DNA from: Clarkia xantiana subsp. parviflora
Taxonomy: Eukaryota > Streptophyta > Magnoliopsida > Myrtales > Onagraceae
Assembly: GCA_036873135.1 (NCBI GenBank)
Contig: JAPTYO010000017.1
Coordinates: 310,001-374,000 of the forward strand
Direction: 5' to 3'
Length of the DNA: 64,000 nt
Positions 45,107-56,352 of this stretch are shown piece by piece. Position 1 is the first letter of the stretch; the number at the start of each line of letters is the position of its first letter. A program made the position numbers and the translations under genes. A model generated the notes under the pieces. It did no database searches. It saw nothing but the letters and a program-made list of their open reading frames with translations, and was not told the origin of the DNA.

Positions 45107-45966
45107 ATATATATATATATATAAAGGCAAAATATGTACTATTGATCAGCAAAAACTCATTGGCCTCGACGGTGTTGTCCGAACACAAGAACAACTTATA
45201 TTGTTTTGCAGTCCACTGGTCTCAATTTCCACACAGTTCCGCTTCAACTCGAAGAAGATATGATCCGTCGGATCCCAGACAGACAACTCGTTCGCCTTGT
45301 GGAGGTAGCATGGTACTTGTGTGTGGAGCGCTATGGTGAACACGGTAAAGTCGGTGGTGTTCGAACTGCTCGAGTCCAGAGACTCAGAGGTGGGAAGTTT
45401 TGGTGGTGTCTCCCTTGTGGGGAGAAATTCAGAATTGGATGAAAGTCGGAGTATGAGGACTATGGAGGGGAGGAAGACGAAGTTCACATTTTGATGTAAA
45501 ATAATGTAAAGAGCCAAAACTGAGACAACGATATTTTTTTAAGCGCTAAATTCTTCCGTATGTATATTTTTTTTTCCTGTTTTACATATCGACTGACCAA
45601 CTATATATATACTAGGGTTTAGTCTAACTAGGAAGTAAGTATTGCGAATTTATTCTAAAAATTAATACTATATACTCTGAAAATATATAATGAATACTTT
45701 AATATATTCACAATATATATTCTAGAATATTTTACACATAAATATATACACTATCCTAATATTACCAGGAAGCTTCTTGGAAACTTTACGACCTATCATA
45801 TTTATACACTTCCTCTTTGGTGCGTCCTATGTCACTTATTGAACACGATATTTGCGTGTCACTCGTGGTCCAAAATTGGCCGTTAACATAAGGGAGGTGA
45901 ATATTTTCTTTAAAGGTATATGGTAATTGTATATATATAAAATTGTCTGGGGTTAATTTTATATAT
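45107..45966. other. Unassigned flank between element D and the copia LTR
   Basis: Starts in a TA tract. A 123-codon minus-strand frame (45517-45146) has FTVFTIALHTQVPCYLHKAN and a DPTDHIFFELKRN segment but resembles no family I know. The rest (45530-45960) is AT-rich and non-coding. Confidence 0.4.
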
Positions 45967-46007
45967 TGTAGGATTATAGGGGGTAAATACTAAGGAAACG
46001 TACAAGG
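45967..46007 (-). repeat. Copia LTR, left piece (split by element E)
   Basis: TGTAGGATTATAGGGGGTAAATAC up to the CAAGG target duplication continues at 62371 (TAAATGCTATG...ATTACGCAGCGGAA). The joined sequence resembles the left end of the copia LTR at 14138. On minus this is the LTR's 3' end. Confidence 0.7.
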
Positions 46008-46835
46008 TGTTGGGTTATGATCAAACCCGATGCTACAAGCGTGAAGTCGAGTACGATTGAAAGGAAAAAAGTGTCGTCGACCTCTCTTACTTGTCTTAAC
46101 AAGATAAGGGCAAAAGGTCGACAACGACATTTGAAGAAGTCAACTTCTAAAGTACGACTGATCGACTAGAAGATAATTGAACTACTTGAGCATCTGGCAA
46201 AGGATGTTAATTGAAATCGACCACGGGAACTCCTGACGAAAACATTCCTCCAAAGGAAAGGGACAGGTGGCGGCCTGCTTGCGCCGCCAAAAGGAGGAAA
46301 CCTCCCTCTGAAGTAAAGGACATGTGGCGACCTGCTTCAAAATATCTTCAAGAGGAAACCTCCCTCTGAAGTAAAGGACAGGTGGCGACCTGCTTCAAAC
46401 CATCTTCAAGAGGAAACCTCCCTCTGAAGTAAAGGACAGGTGGCGACCTGCTTGCGCCGCCAAAAGGAAGCCTTCCCGACTAAGTAAAGATGAGGTGGCA
46501 ACTTGCTTGTCACCTGCTTGACCGACTTTGGAGAGAAACCCTCTAAGGAGGGTAGCCGCAAATATAAGTCAGTAACTTATTCCTATAAATAAGGACTCTC
46601 TCTATTCATTTATCTGATCTCCCTCTCTCTCAATATATACTTTACATTGTTACTCTCAAATCCATTACTGACTTAAGCTTCGAAGTAGAATCAGGGGCCA
46701 TCCCCACCCCCTTTTTAGGTACTCGCCCCACAAAAAACCATTGAAGGAAACATAGTGTTCGAAGGAACTAAGTACAAGGCGATATCCTAAAATCCATTCC
46801 CCGAAGTTCGATGCCACATCACTTTGATCCCAACA
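46008..46835 (+). repeat. 5' LTR of element E (828 bp)
   Basis: Runs TGTTGGGTTATGATC ... TTTGATCCCAACA. It has three to four tandem units of about 60 bp with AGGAAACCTCCCTCTGAAGT and GGACAGGTGGCGACCTGCTT (46260-46470) and a TATAAATA box (46584-46591). Confidence 0.95.
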
Positions 46836-46855
46836 TTTGGCGTCGTCTGTAGGAA
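46836..46855 (+). other. Primer binding site of element E
   Basis: TTTGGCGTCGTCTGTAGGAA is two changes from the TTTGGCGCCGTCTGTGGGAA site of C and D. Confidence 0.82.
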
Positions 46856-46892
46856 CCTTGATCAAAAAGTCGGGGCCTTCGAAAAGATCAAG

Positions 46893-48429
46893 ATGTCAAA
46901 TCCCGTGGTGGAAGAAATGGGAAACAACCATGCAGATCCCACCACCTCAAAAGCAACTCCGAGAGAAGACCCGCCGCCGTTACCTCAAACCAATGGTATT
47001 GGTGGTGAAGAAAATCTCACCCACTCCAGATCGTTGCCAAATCCGGAGGAAGCAAGGACGGCCCCTCCGGCTGTTCCTCAAGAAGTGATGGCAGCCTTCA
47101 TAGCTTTCTGGAATCAAACCTAGGCAAGAGCTGTTCCCGAAAAAGAGCCCACTCGAGAAGCCTCCCATAAAGAAGAAGTGGCTTCTAGTGTGAAGGCCCG
47201 GGAAGAAAATCCCGTGGAAAAAGAGACTCCCAAGGCTCTTGAAGTCGACACAACAAGCAAAGAACCTGTTCTATTCACTATAGGACAGGTCGAGGAGTTA
47301 CTGGAGAAAAAGAGAAGAGGGGCGAATGATTTGTTTATCGTTCGCGATCATACTTCTCATCCCTTTTCCTGAATGTTATTCAATACTCGAGTTCCTCCGC
47401 AAGTCTTTGCGAGGAATATCGACGACTACACAGGCGAAGGAGAACCCGTCCGCCACATCAACGCCCACAACTCTTCCCTCCTAGGGAGAGGGGTAACTCC
47501 GGATCACTACACGGCGCTCTTTCCAACAACACTAAAAGGAGAGGCGTCCACTTGGTTCTATGGTCTTCCTGACAACTCAATCGATTCATGGGAAGAATTG
47601 AAGGCTAAGTTCATAGAGGGCCACATAGGCCAGAGACAACGCCTTAAGAGCATGGACTTTCTAGATAAAATTGAGCAAGGTCCTGATGAAACCTTAGCCA
47701 ATTATTATACTAGGTACCACAAGATACTCCAGCAATTAAATGAAGACGCCACTGATGGCGAGTTGATTAGGACCTTCTGGAGAGGTCTTAGGGGCGCAAA
47801 GCCAGGCTCTAAAAGATAGCTTGGTGATGAAGCCGGTGCGGAAGATTGATGCTCTCTCCGTCAAACTAAAGAAGTATATAGACTTGGAGAGATGACACGA
47901 GAGATCGCCCCAAGAAGTCAAAAGGCAGATTGTACCCGCAAAATATGAAGAAGGCTCTGCTTCTCGACCACCTAAGAAGGAAGAAAGACGAGAGGGGAAC
48001 TTCCAGCAGGGGAATCGCCCAGGAATAAGGAGAGATCCTAATCTTTACCCAGCGAAATACACCCCCTTATACACAATGTAGCGGTAATACTCCAGGAAAT
48101 TGAGAAGCTTCACCTCAACAACCCGCCACCAGCGTGAAAGAACATGATGGGTCATCAAATAAATGCCTATTGTCGTTATCATCAGATAAGGGGGCACGAT
48201 ACAAACGGGTGTACCCTCCTGAAGCAGGATATAGAGACCCTTATCCAAAGGGGTAAACAATTGAAGTTTGTCGAGAAATCCACCAATACTCCAAAAAAGC
48301 GGAATCGCGACCCAAGAGAGGATTCTCGATCTCCTCCACACAACCAGCCCGGTCATAAAGGGACGATAAACGTTATTGCCGGAGGATTCGCTTCAGGAGG
48401 AGGAACGAATTTAGCTCGAGAGGTATACG
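46893..48429 (+). pseudogene. Gag and protease start of element E
   Basis: The ATG at 46893 gives MSNPVVEEMGNNHADPTTSK. A TAG at 47120-47122 and a TGA at 47370-47372 break the frame. The capsid core (GEGEPVRHINAHNSSLLGRG, STWFYGLPDNSIDSWEELKAKF, DETLANYYTRYHK) lies at 47430-47800. Then come frameshifts, a CRYHQIRGHDTNGC knuckle-like motif (about 48168-48209), and the INVIAGGFASGGGTNLAREVYV block that opens the protease region. Element B interrupts it at 48430, and the frame resumes at 59241. Confidence 0.88.
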
Positions 48430-49176
48430 TGATGGATATCTGTCCAATTCAGGTTCGTAGTTACGTTTCAGACCTCGCAAACACGACGAAACCCACAAAT
48501 GGATTTTACCGCAGACACCCCGAGTCCAAAACGGTCCGGATGCGCGCAGCACCCGGACCGGGACTTCCAGATTGCCACAAGGCAACTCGGACCAGTCCGG
48601 ATTGCTAGGGCCATCCGGACCAATCCGGATTGCCTCGGCAGTCCGGATTGGTCCGCTTCGCCCGACAATCCATACCATGTCGGACATCCGACATGGTCCG
48701 GACTCTCGACTGGCACCGCGCGCTTACCCCTATTATTTTTATTAAGTATGAGTAGTCGGTGCGCACATAGCCAACCTCGATGTCGGTAAGCGTTTTCCTT
48801 TAAACCGGCATTGAACCGCATAAAACGGGGTACGGTTCTCGGGTTTCCTATAAATAGGGACCTAGACCTCCCATTTGACAACTTAATTTGAAACTCTCTC
48901 AATTTGGCTTTTTGGGCTCTGAACTCTCTCTACATACTTTCTCTCTCTAGATTGTGACTTAAGCATCGGAGAGGGCTCAACCAGCACCACCCCCCCTCTT
49001 TATGCTGGTTATTTCCCATTTTGCAAGACCCAACGCGTGAGGAGTCGAGACCAGAGCCGAAGGCGGATCCGGGGACAGACGATTGCGACGTGCTGATAAG
49101 AATCCGTACCTGTGTGCACATCCAATCCGCCCGAAGAGAACAACCCGAGGAGTCCCATGTGGAATCGACCTCAACA
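48430..49176 (+). repeat. 5' LTR of element B (747 bp)
   Basis: Starts TGATGGATATCTGTCC (element A: TGTTAGATATCTGTCC) and ends GACCTCAACA. It has repeated CCGGATTGC / GGACCA-TCCGGA motifs (48550-48660), a TATAAATA box (48849-48856) and a CT-rich stretch (48890-48955). Confidence 0.9.
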
Positions 49177-49193
49177 CTTGGCGCCGTCAGCGT
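49177..49193 (+). other. Primer binding site of element B
   Basis: CTTGGCGCCGTCAGCGT directly follows the LTR and matches element A. It keeps the TTGGCGCCGTC core of C and D and then differs, so a different tRNA or a worn site is possible. Confidence 0.7.
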
Positions 49194-49227
49194 GATTCGA
49201 GCAAAAAGCTGTTCCATACCACAAGCT

Positions 49228-50532
49228 ATGACAGGCAGACGTACGAAGAAGGCAGGTGCGAGCAAGCCGAAGCCGACGAGAAGCCAACAAGGACCTTCTC
49301 ACATTCCAGATGCAGATTCTACCGCATCCTCCATGCCAACCGCAAATGCGCCTTCCGCGCAGCATGGTCCCGATGTCCAGAACGAGGTACCATTGCACGA
49401 GTTCGAGCAAAGGACGGAAAGGAACGAAGAGTTCCCATACGGGATGCCAGTTGACGGAGTGCAGCAGCAAGCAAGAGGCGCAAGCCACCTGCCACCAGTT
49501 ACACCTGCCATGATGGCCGCACAGGAAGAGCTCCTTGCATTCAGGGAGACTCTAAAGAACCAGGGATACATGGCATCCCCGCCACCACCTCCGCCAGCTA
49601 GCGAGCATGCTGCACCTACGAGGGAGATGTCGCATGATGTCAACCATCAAGAGCCGCAGCATCCAGAAGGCGAAGGATATTCTGAAGTTACCTACCAGTA
49701 CCGGCAGGCAAGACAGGAAGCAACACATTCATACACTCCAAGTGTTGGTGTGAAGCAGCTGCAGCAGCAAGGAGTAAGATGGAAGCAACCCCCTGTGAAC
49801 AACTCACAACGGCCACAAAAGGAAGGCAACTTCAAGTCAGCAAGCCATGCCGACATGCACAAGGAAGGCAACTTCAATGAAGCAAGCCGTGCTCATACAT
49901 ACAATGAAGGGTGGAGGAAGCCCGCATGCAACTGTGACATCCTAGTCACGGGACTTTTGGCTAAGGCCTTGGAAGAGATGATCGAGAAGAAGATGAAGCG
50001 GTCAAAGATGAAGGGAATGCATGCCCTTGAAGAGAACGCGTCACATCCATTCTCCGACAAGCTAGTGCACAGCCGCGTCCCAGACGCTCTCTACCGAATT
50101 GGAGGAGAGAAGTACAGAGGAAAAGGAGATCCGATCGAACATGTTCAACAACATGAGGCCTCCTTGCTGGGACGAACTGACAATCCACATCATGTCGCCA
50201 TGACATTTCCCAACACCCTTGTGGGAAGTGCCGCACACTGGTTCTTTTCACTACCATGTGGAAGTGTTACATCGTGGGCATACCTGAAGGCGCAGTTCAT
50301 CCAAAGATACATGGGAGAACGCACACTCCTGAGAGGGCCAAACGCATTGAACAAGGTGGTACAACAAAATGATGAATCGTTAGCGAATTACTACATCCGT
50401 TTCAACCAAAATGTCGCAGACATTCAGGGCAACCTCATTGAAGGAGAGATCGTGCGTGCTTTCATTGGGAACTTAGGCCGAAAAGGGTATTCCCTAGCGG
50501 AGAAGATGTCGAAGCGCTCCGCGGACACTTGA
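49228..50532 (+). CDS. Gag of element B
   Basis: The ATG at 49228, 35 bp after the primer site, gives MTGRRTKKAGASKPKPTRSQ. A long Q/P-rich, low-complexity N-terminal half (residues about 25-230) includes two KEGNF-x-ASXA repeats. The capsid core is at about 240-430: ASHPFSDKLVHSRVP, GDPIEHVQQHEASLLGR, AAHWFFSLPCGSVTSWAYLKAQF, DESLANYYIRFNQNV. The frame ends at TGA 50530-50532 through a one-base shift; the next frame continues LEELAARVKEFVDLERF. The product would be about 434 residues, a nearly whole capsid protein. It would make particles in the cytoplasm for packaging its own RNA. Confidence 0.82.
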   Translation: MTGRRTKKAGASKPKPTRSQQGPSHIPDADSTASSMPTANAPSAQHGPDVQNEVPLHEFEQRTERNEEFPYGMPVDGVQQQARGASHLPPVTPAMMAAQEELLAFRETLKNQGYMASPPPPPPASEHAAPTREMSHDVNHQEPQHPEGEGYSEVTYQYRQARQEATHSYTPSVGVKQLQQQGVRWKQPPVNNSQRPQKEGNFKSASHADMHKEGNFNEASRAHTYNEGWRKPACNCDILVTGLLAKALEEMIEKKMKRSKMKGMHALEENASHPFSDKLVHSRVPDALYRIGGEKYRGKGDPIEHVQQHEASLLGRTDNPHHVAMTFPNTLVGSAAHWFFSLPCGSVTSWAYLKAQFIQRYMGERTLLRGPNALNKVVQQNDESLANYYIRFNQNVADIQGNLIEGEIVRAFIGNLGRKGYSLAEKMSKRSADT

Positions 50533-50790
50533 AGAATTGGCAGCAAGAGTCAAAGAGTTCGTGGATCTAGAAAGATTCAGAGACCATCATAAAGCGAAAG
50601 TCAGCGCAGCCCACGCTAAAGAGAAGTAGGCGAGACCTCAACAAGGTTCGCAACAAGCAAGGCAACTCCCTTCGCAAAAGAGGCCGTTCCAGCCGGAATT
50701 CCAAAGACCGAAGGAAGTGAACTTGGAAGACTGCGTTCCCTTGAATGCACCACTCTCCATGATCCTGAAAAAGATGAAGGAAGACAACAT

Positions 50791-51724
50791 GTGGAGGGAG
50801 CCGATAAACTTCGAAAAGGTCCACTTGGAAAGCTAGAAGACAAATGGTGCGAGAACCATGAAGTCTATTGCCACGAGACGAACAACGGTGTCAGCCTAAG
50901 ATTCCGTGTAAACAACTTCATCCTCAAAGGAGAACTCAAGCAATACGTAGATCAAGGCGACAAGCGCCAAAAAAAGAACCATGCTGAGCCATCTGGAAAG
51001 ATGAACAAGGGAAAGGAGAAAATGAACGACAATCCGCCACCTGCGAAGCGTGGCGTCATCAATGTGATTCATGGAGGGCCAGCTGCAGGACGAAGCATTT
51101 CTAATGCTCGTGATGTCTATGCTGCACAACTACAAGTTTTGCCAAAGTATGGAAAAAGACGCCAACTAGAGAAGGAAGACGTGGTCATCCCATTCTCAAA
51201 TGCTGACAAGAAGCACATAGTCTACCCCCACGATGATGCTCTTTCATCAATGGATGTCAACGGATACGATGTGCGAAGGATATTTGTAGATGGTGAAAGT
51301 GCCGCAGAATTACTGCATGTAGAAGTTCTCAAGAAATTGGGAAAAACGGAAGCCGTTCTTTCGCCAAGCACATTCCCGCTAGTCAGCTTCGCTGGAATGC
51401 AACTTACCCGATGGGTATGATCACACTGCCAGTCATCCTGGGAGAAGGTTGGAAGGCGCTTTATATCAATGTCACATTTGTAGTGGTGAGCACCCTAGGA
51501 GCATACAACGACATCCTAGGATGAACGACAATCAACCCGCACGACATCGTGCCGTCTACCTCTCACCAAAAGATGAAGTTACTAACTCCTCATGGGATCA
51601 GCGAGGTGCTAGGCGACCAAACAGCCGCACAGAAGTGCTACGTCCATGCTCTAAGGAAGATGAAGCAAGTGTCCATTTCCATGATAGAAGCTGGCGTGAA
51701 AAGAAAGCTGTTCGCTTCAAGTGA
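50791..51724 (+). pseudogene. Nucleocapsid-like and protease region of element B
   Basis: One frame (50791-51420) holds a worn knuckle (CENHEVYCHETNNG, lacking the final Cys spacing), a basic stretch KRQKKNHAEPSGKMNKGKEK, INVIHGGPAAG, a PHDDAL block and the protease site IFVDGESAAELLH. In that site the Gly after D-G is Glu (D-G-G in C and D). After a frameshift near 51410 the protease tail (ITLPVILGEGW, VVVSTLGAYNDILG, TSHQKMKLLTPHG) continues with a stop at 51522-51524. Proteolysis is probably lost in this copy. Confidence 0.8.
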
Positions 51725-51775
51725 TGATGATGAAGGAAAAAAAAAGGAGTTAACACCAAGAGCTGGCTCGACAGG

Positions 51776-52381
51776 ATGCTCTTCCCAACAAGACGAAGCA
51801 TCCTAGATGTCAGACAAGGACAAGAAGAGTTTATTACAGCTTACTTCAGGAGGTTCGCCCAAAATGCAACCGCACTAAAGACAACAAAAAAAGAAGTCAC
51901 CACTGTGTTTTACTTGAACATGAACGCGCCAACGTTTTTGCTGTTTGGAAGAATCCATGGATGGCGTACAACCAAAACGATGACATGCCTGAAAGATAAG
52001 CTGGAAACCGCAATATCTTGTGAACACGAGCTGGGATGGGGTACACCTCTCAACTCGAATCAGGAAGCTCAGACTTCAAGAAAACCAGGAAGCTCAAGCG
52101 TCGAATACACTGGTATCTTCACTCCCTTAAACACGGAGGTTGAAGAGATATACATTAAGCTCCTGGAAAACAAGCTTCCTGGTCCACTCGATCCGATGAC
52201 TGCCTTCCTAGGTAGAAACATCGAAGATTTGTGCCGATACCACCAAACATGGGGGCACCATACTAACAGCTTCTTAACTTTGAGAATGGAGATCGAGGAG
52301 TTCATTGCACGTGGAGCATTGGGAAGCTATGTTGCAAGTGACGATGCTCGTCCGCCACCAAGACATCTCAAAGGGAGATAG
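51776..52381 (+). CDS. Second gag-like segment of element B
   Basis: A 201-residue open frame that begins after the protease, where RT would be expected. RRSILDVRQGQEEFITAYFRRFAQN parallels the capsid segment RSLTQVVQRPDESLAYYYQRF of element D. IEDLCRYHQTWGHHTNSF parallels the CRYHRANGHDTENC knuckle-like motif (last Cys replaced by Phe), followed by MEIEEFIARGALGSYV. It is strongly diverged from this element's own first gag, so it is not a fresh duplication. A poly-A run at 51737-51745 could link it to the upstream frame by slippage or by an old indel. The function is unknown; an extra RNA-binding capsid part is a guess. Confidence 0.6.
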   Translation: MLFPTRRSILDVRQGQEEFITAYFRRFAQNATALKTTKKEVTTVFYLNMNAPTFLLFGRIHGWRTTKTMTCLKDKLETAISCEHELGWGTPLNSNQEAQTSRKPGSSSVEYTGIFTPLNTEVEEIYIKLLENKLPGPLDPMTAFLGRNIEDLCRYHQTWGHHTNSFLTLRMEIEEFIARGALGSYVASDDARPPPRHLKGR

Positions 52382-54087
52382 ACTATCCACTCTTTATCTA
52401 TCTTTACATCTTTGTAAACATATCTATTCTAGCTAAGAACTTAAGTGTTGTTTACGCTTCTGTACTTAGAAATATTTCAGAAACAGCGATCAGTAGACGC
52501 CTTCCTACAAGTGATTGTACGCATAACAAAATTCTAATGAAGATTAATCTACTTTCGTAGGTACATCTCTATAATACGCATTTTACTTCGGATTAACACC
52601 AAGTAACAAACAACGAGCATATTACTCATATCAACAACTCAAGACATTATCCTATGCAACTTATATTATGCGGCATCAAGAAGATTATTATCAAGAATAC
52701 AAGCTAAACACTATGTGTAACGAGGAACTTATGGCATAAAACGCCAACATATCTATTATCTACACCAAGAAGGAGTTTATTTCTCCATCTATAACGACGT
52801 CTATCTCAAGAAGATGTCGGCAACTCAAAGCCATTGCGCTATGTACACAATCAGCTTACATCACGTAATGACAACTTGCGCATTATCAACAACAAGGGAC
52901 TTATAAAGGTTCTTTATTCAAAAGGCGTTCACTCAGGAACAACTTCAACAACATAAAATGCCTTGGATAAAAAGACTTATTCTAAAAAGTGACATGCTGC
53001 GACATCCTCCTAGCAAGGGCAATCCTCATGTTCACATCTATCAAAGTAGCATGCTGCGACATCCTCCTTGCAAGGGCAAACCCCATGCTTACTTCTAAAA
53101 AATGGCATGCTGTGAAATCTTCTTAGAGGCAAATCCTCATGTTCATAGCCATTCCCTGAATGAAAACAGGATGCGGCAAACACACTATGGGACTGATCAC
53201 CCCACGTGGTGGAAGTCCTCTTAATAGACGACAACCCCACATTCTAAAAGTATGCATACTCTCTTAAGGGTTCATACGCCATGAAGACTTATTCCTTAAG
53301 TGGGCAGCTTCATGTTATACGCTTGCAGGTGCGTACCCGGTTTACAAAACTCATCAAATCTACAAGTCGAGTCTTGTACAATGTTATCTTGCTCTTTAGC
53401 ATGTAACGCAAAAACATCAAATTCAGCAAGAAGTGTCTTGCAACAACGTCGCCTTAGAGTGGAACTAAGTGACGGTATAAACTAACATCTTGCTTCGTCA
53501 AGAGCACACTGCTACATGTCAAGTGCCCGTGCCAAGTGCCAAGGGCCAGTGCCGAGTACATTACTATCTACAATGCTACAAGTACCAAGTATACATACCA
53601 TGCCATGCCTTGGAAATTTTTTCAAGAGGGGCGCTAATAACACCCTGCAAGGCGCAAGTCGCAACATTGGATGTTTTATTCATTATAAAAAGGAGATCAA
53701 TCCTATCATGCAAGACCAATACATACGGACAACAAAGATAACTCAAGGTATGAAATATTACTAGCAAGTTATCACGTTTTTATTATTATTGAAAACAGGT
53801 CCAAGTGACGAAATACCATGCAAGAAAACGCATAAACGAAGGTTGGGACAAAAGCCTCAACATAACATCAACCCATTCACAAAGAGTCATACATAATAAA
53901 AGCAAACAACGTGATACCATCCAAGAGACAACATCATTTCCAAAAGACTAAGATAACATGTCCATGAAGTCAACACCAAGTGCAATATCATCATTACCAT
54001 ATCCAAAGATCACGGAGAAAGAAGCCGCTTTAGCTTCCTTACGCTGTAAATCCGCAACATGGTTAACAGCAAAGGAAGAATAAGGAC
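52382..54087. other. Non-coding spacer of element B
   Basis: Takes the place of pol. About three units of a 50-60-bp repeat (CATGCTGCGACATCCTCCT-GCAAGGGCAA) occupy 52985-53150. Most of it aligns, reversed, with 7480-10071 of element A. No RT, RNase H or integrase motif was seen on either strand. Confidence 0.7.
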
Positions 54088-56352
54088 CTAACTTTTCGAA
54101 CAGAAAGCCAGGTGCAAGCGTGCGTACTCTGCAATATAATCTTTGGCAAACTCATCAATCATAGATGAAAACCTCGCCTTAGCGGCAGCAAGGACGGCAG
54201 CAGCATGGGCAAGGGTGCTAGGATACTCGACAAGTCCCTTCTCAACTCCTGTTTTATGCGCTTCCTCACGTATAGAAGCAAGCGCGACATCATGGGCGCT
54301 ACTACTCTCTGCAATTTGCTGCTTGTATAGCAGCAATCTCAGCCTCAAGTTGCTCAATATGGGCGCGACGAGTAGCAATTCGCGTATCAAAATCAGCAAC
54401 CTTGGAGTTCAAGTTTTGCACCTCCTCCTCGGACTGTGCAAGCTCGCGAGTAACTGTATTGCTCATCTTGACAGCAGTCCTCTTCTCGCTCACAAGCTCC
54501 AACACAAAGGATGACATGTTCACCATCCTTGAAATAGCCTAAGTACAACAAACCAAACAACAAGACGATCAATGCAAGGCATATTCTTACAGCGTGCGAA
54601 CATAGAAGTTAAAGCAATGCTTACCGGTGCAAATTCAGCCAAGCTACTCTCAACATATGCTTGTGCTTCCTCATCAATGGATGGCTTAACATCATGATCG
54701 CCAGGAGGAACGCACCTTTGAAGCACTCGCACCCCGACTTCCGGTGTGCTAAGCTTGGAATCCTTCGGAAAGTGAAGACCGCCAGTGGAGAAAGGTGACC
54801 AATCTTCTCCAGATACATCTATCCCGTCGGATAGGATCAAGTCATCATGCTTGATGCCTGGAAGCGCTGCAATAAAGCCAACATAAAACAAAGAAGATGT
54901 TAGGAAAAAATACTACGTAAAAGAAACATGTCGAAGTAAACAACACATACCTCGACGGGAGGAACGCTCCTCCTCGGGCCGGTCCCTCGACCGGGGGGCA
55001 GAAGGCGCCACCGTGGGACTCTCGACTCTCTACCCTTTATCACAAGAAGGAGTTGGAACAGTCACACTCGGTTTGGAGCGCTTGGGTTCACTCGAGGGAC
55101 GCGCCCCTATGGCGGACCTCTTAGGAAGAGCGCTAGCGACGGCTGCGGCAACAACGCGTTCAGTCACGTGTACAAAGTGACCTGAAAATGAAAGCAACAT
55201 GAAGACAACAAAATTTGGAAAATTAAAAAGTCCAAAGAGGATGCAAGAAGGTGCCTTAATTGTAGTTCCCTTTACCGCGACCATGTCCGGAAGCTCCAGA
55301 AATAGCGGGGGCAGTAGTGCGAGCATGCCGTCCGACAGGCGGGTTACCGTGTACATCAACTGTCTGCAAGGACGAGCTTTTTCCATCAGTTCGACCTACA
55401 TTGAAACATGATACAGGTTATAAAGATTATCAACATACCAAATCGTCAGAAGAAAGTATGTGAATCGCGGCATCAATCAACTCTTGCTCTAAAGCGCGTA
55501 GTAGACAACGGAAGCTGCGCTCTTGCTGACATCGATAAATAACCGTCACAGTCTCCTTGTCATCCGAAGAAAGCTCGGAGAAGATAGGAGCAGGATCAGC
55601 CCTCTCGACTTTCTCAACTTACCAATTTGTGCCGACATCGCACACGAAGAAATAATGATGTCACCAATGAGGACCTGAGCGATCAGCCGGAGAAGCAAGT
55701 CGCTGTCTATGACCCCACTCGGCGTCCCCAAGCCCAAGTTGCTTGAAACCCCTGTCTTGCAAGTTGGGCCAACGCATCTTCATACCGCATCGTCCCATCA
55801 TGTCCGGACACAACATCTGATAGAAACAGCAGAAAAGGATAGTGGAGTAGTGCCAAGACTGCCTATGAAATAGCACCCGGAAGCAACTCCATACTCGAAA
55901 GCCGACGGAGAAAGATCCAAGGGCGAGATTAGATAATAGCGACAAAGGTCTATCAAATCGGGACAATAAGGAAAGCGCAAGCCTTCCCTAATCTGTGAAG
56001 AGTAAACTGCGGTCAAGTCGTCGGGAGGTACGGTGACTCGCCCCTGTTTGACGCCGGGTAACACGTCGTAAGGCAGTATACCTTCCAGCACCGGATCAAG
56101 TCCGCAACAAGATGCATATGAGTCGAACATAGCTTCATCAATCTGGTTGGTAAAGTAACTCACACCTGTCTCCTTATCCTTTATGACTTTGGGGAAAACA
56201 GGAGGTTTTACGATGACTTCGGCCTCCACACCCGGTATAGCATCCAACGGCTCGACAACGTCGACATCCGGCTCAACTATGTCGACATCCAACTCATCAT
56301 CGATATCCGAATACAGTGTCACTCTCGGAATGGGGATAGAAGACTTACTCAT
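54088..56352 (-). pseudogene. Antisense extra ORF of element B
   Basis: On minus from the ATG at 56352 (MSKSSIPIPRVTLYSD). An acidic run (DVDIVEPDVDVVEPLD) leads to the core REGLRFPYCPDLIDLCRYY, which parallels GIRFPFCGNLVEMCRHY in C. A frameshift at about 55910 switches to the frame FRVWSCFRVLFHRQSWHYSTILF (parallel to IRLWNAFQVLCFRQQW). Later exon-like pieces are DGKSSSLQTVDVHGNPPVG (about 55370), a basic KRSAIGARPSSEPKRSK (about 55100), IKHDDLILSDGID (about 54850), and a coiled coil (54526-54302) ending KDYIAEYARLHLAFCSKS at 54088. Order and types of parts match C and D, with more exons or more decay. It proves that the pol-less family carries this gene. Confidence 0.65.
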
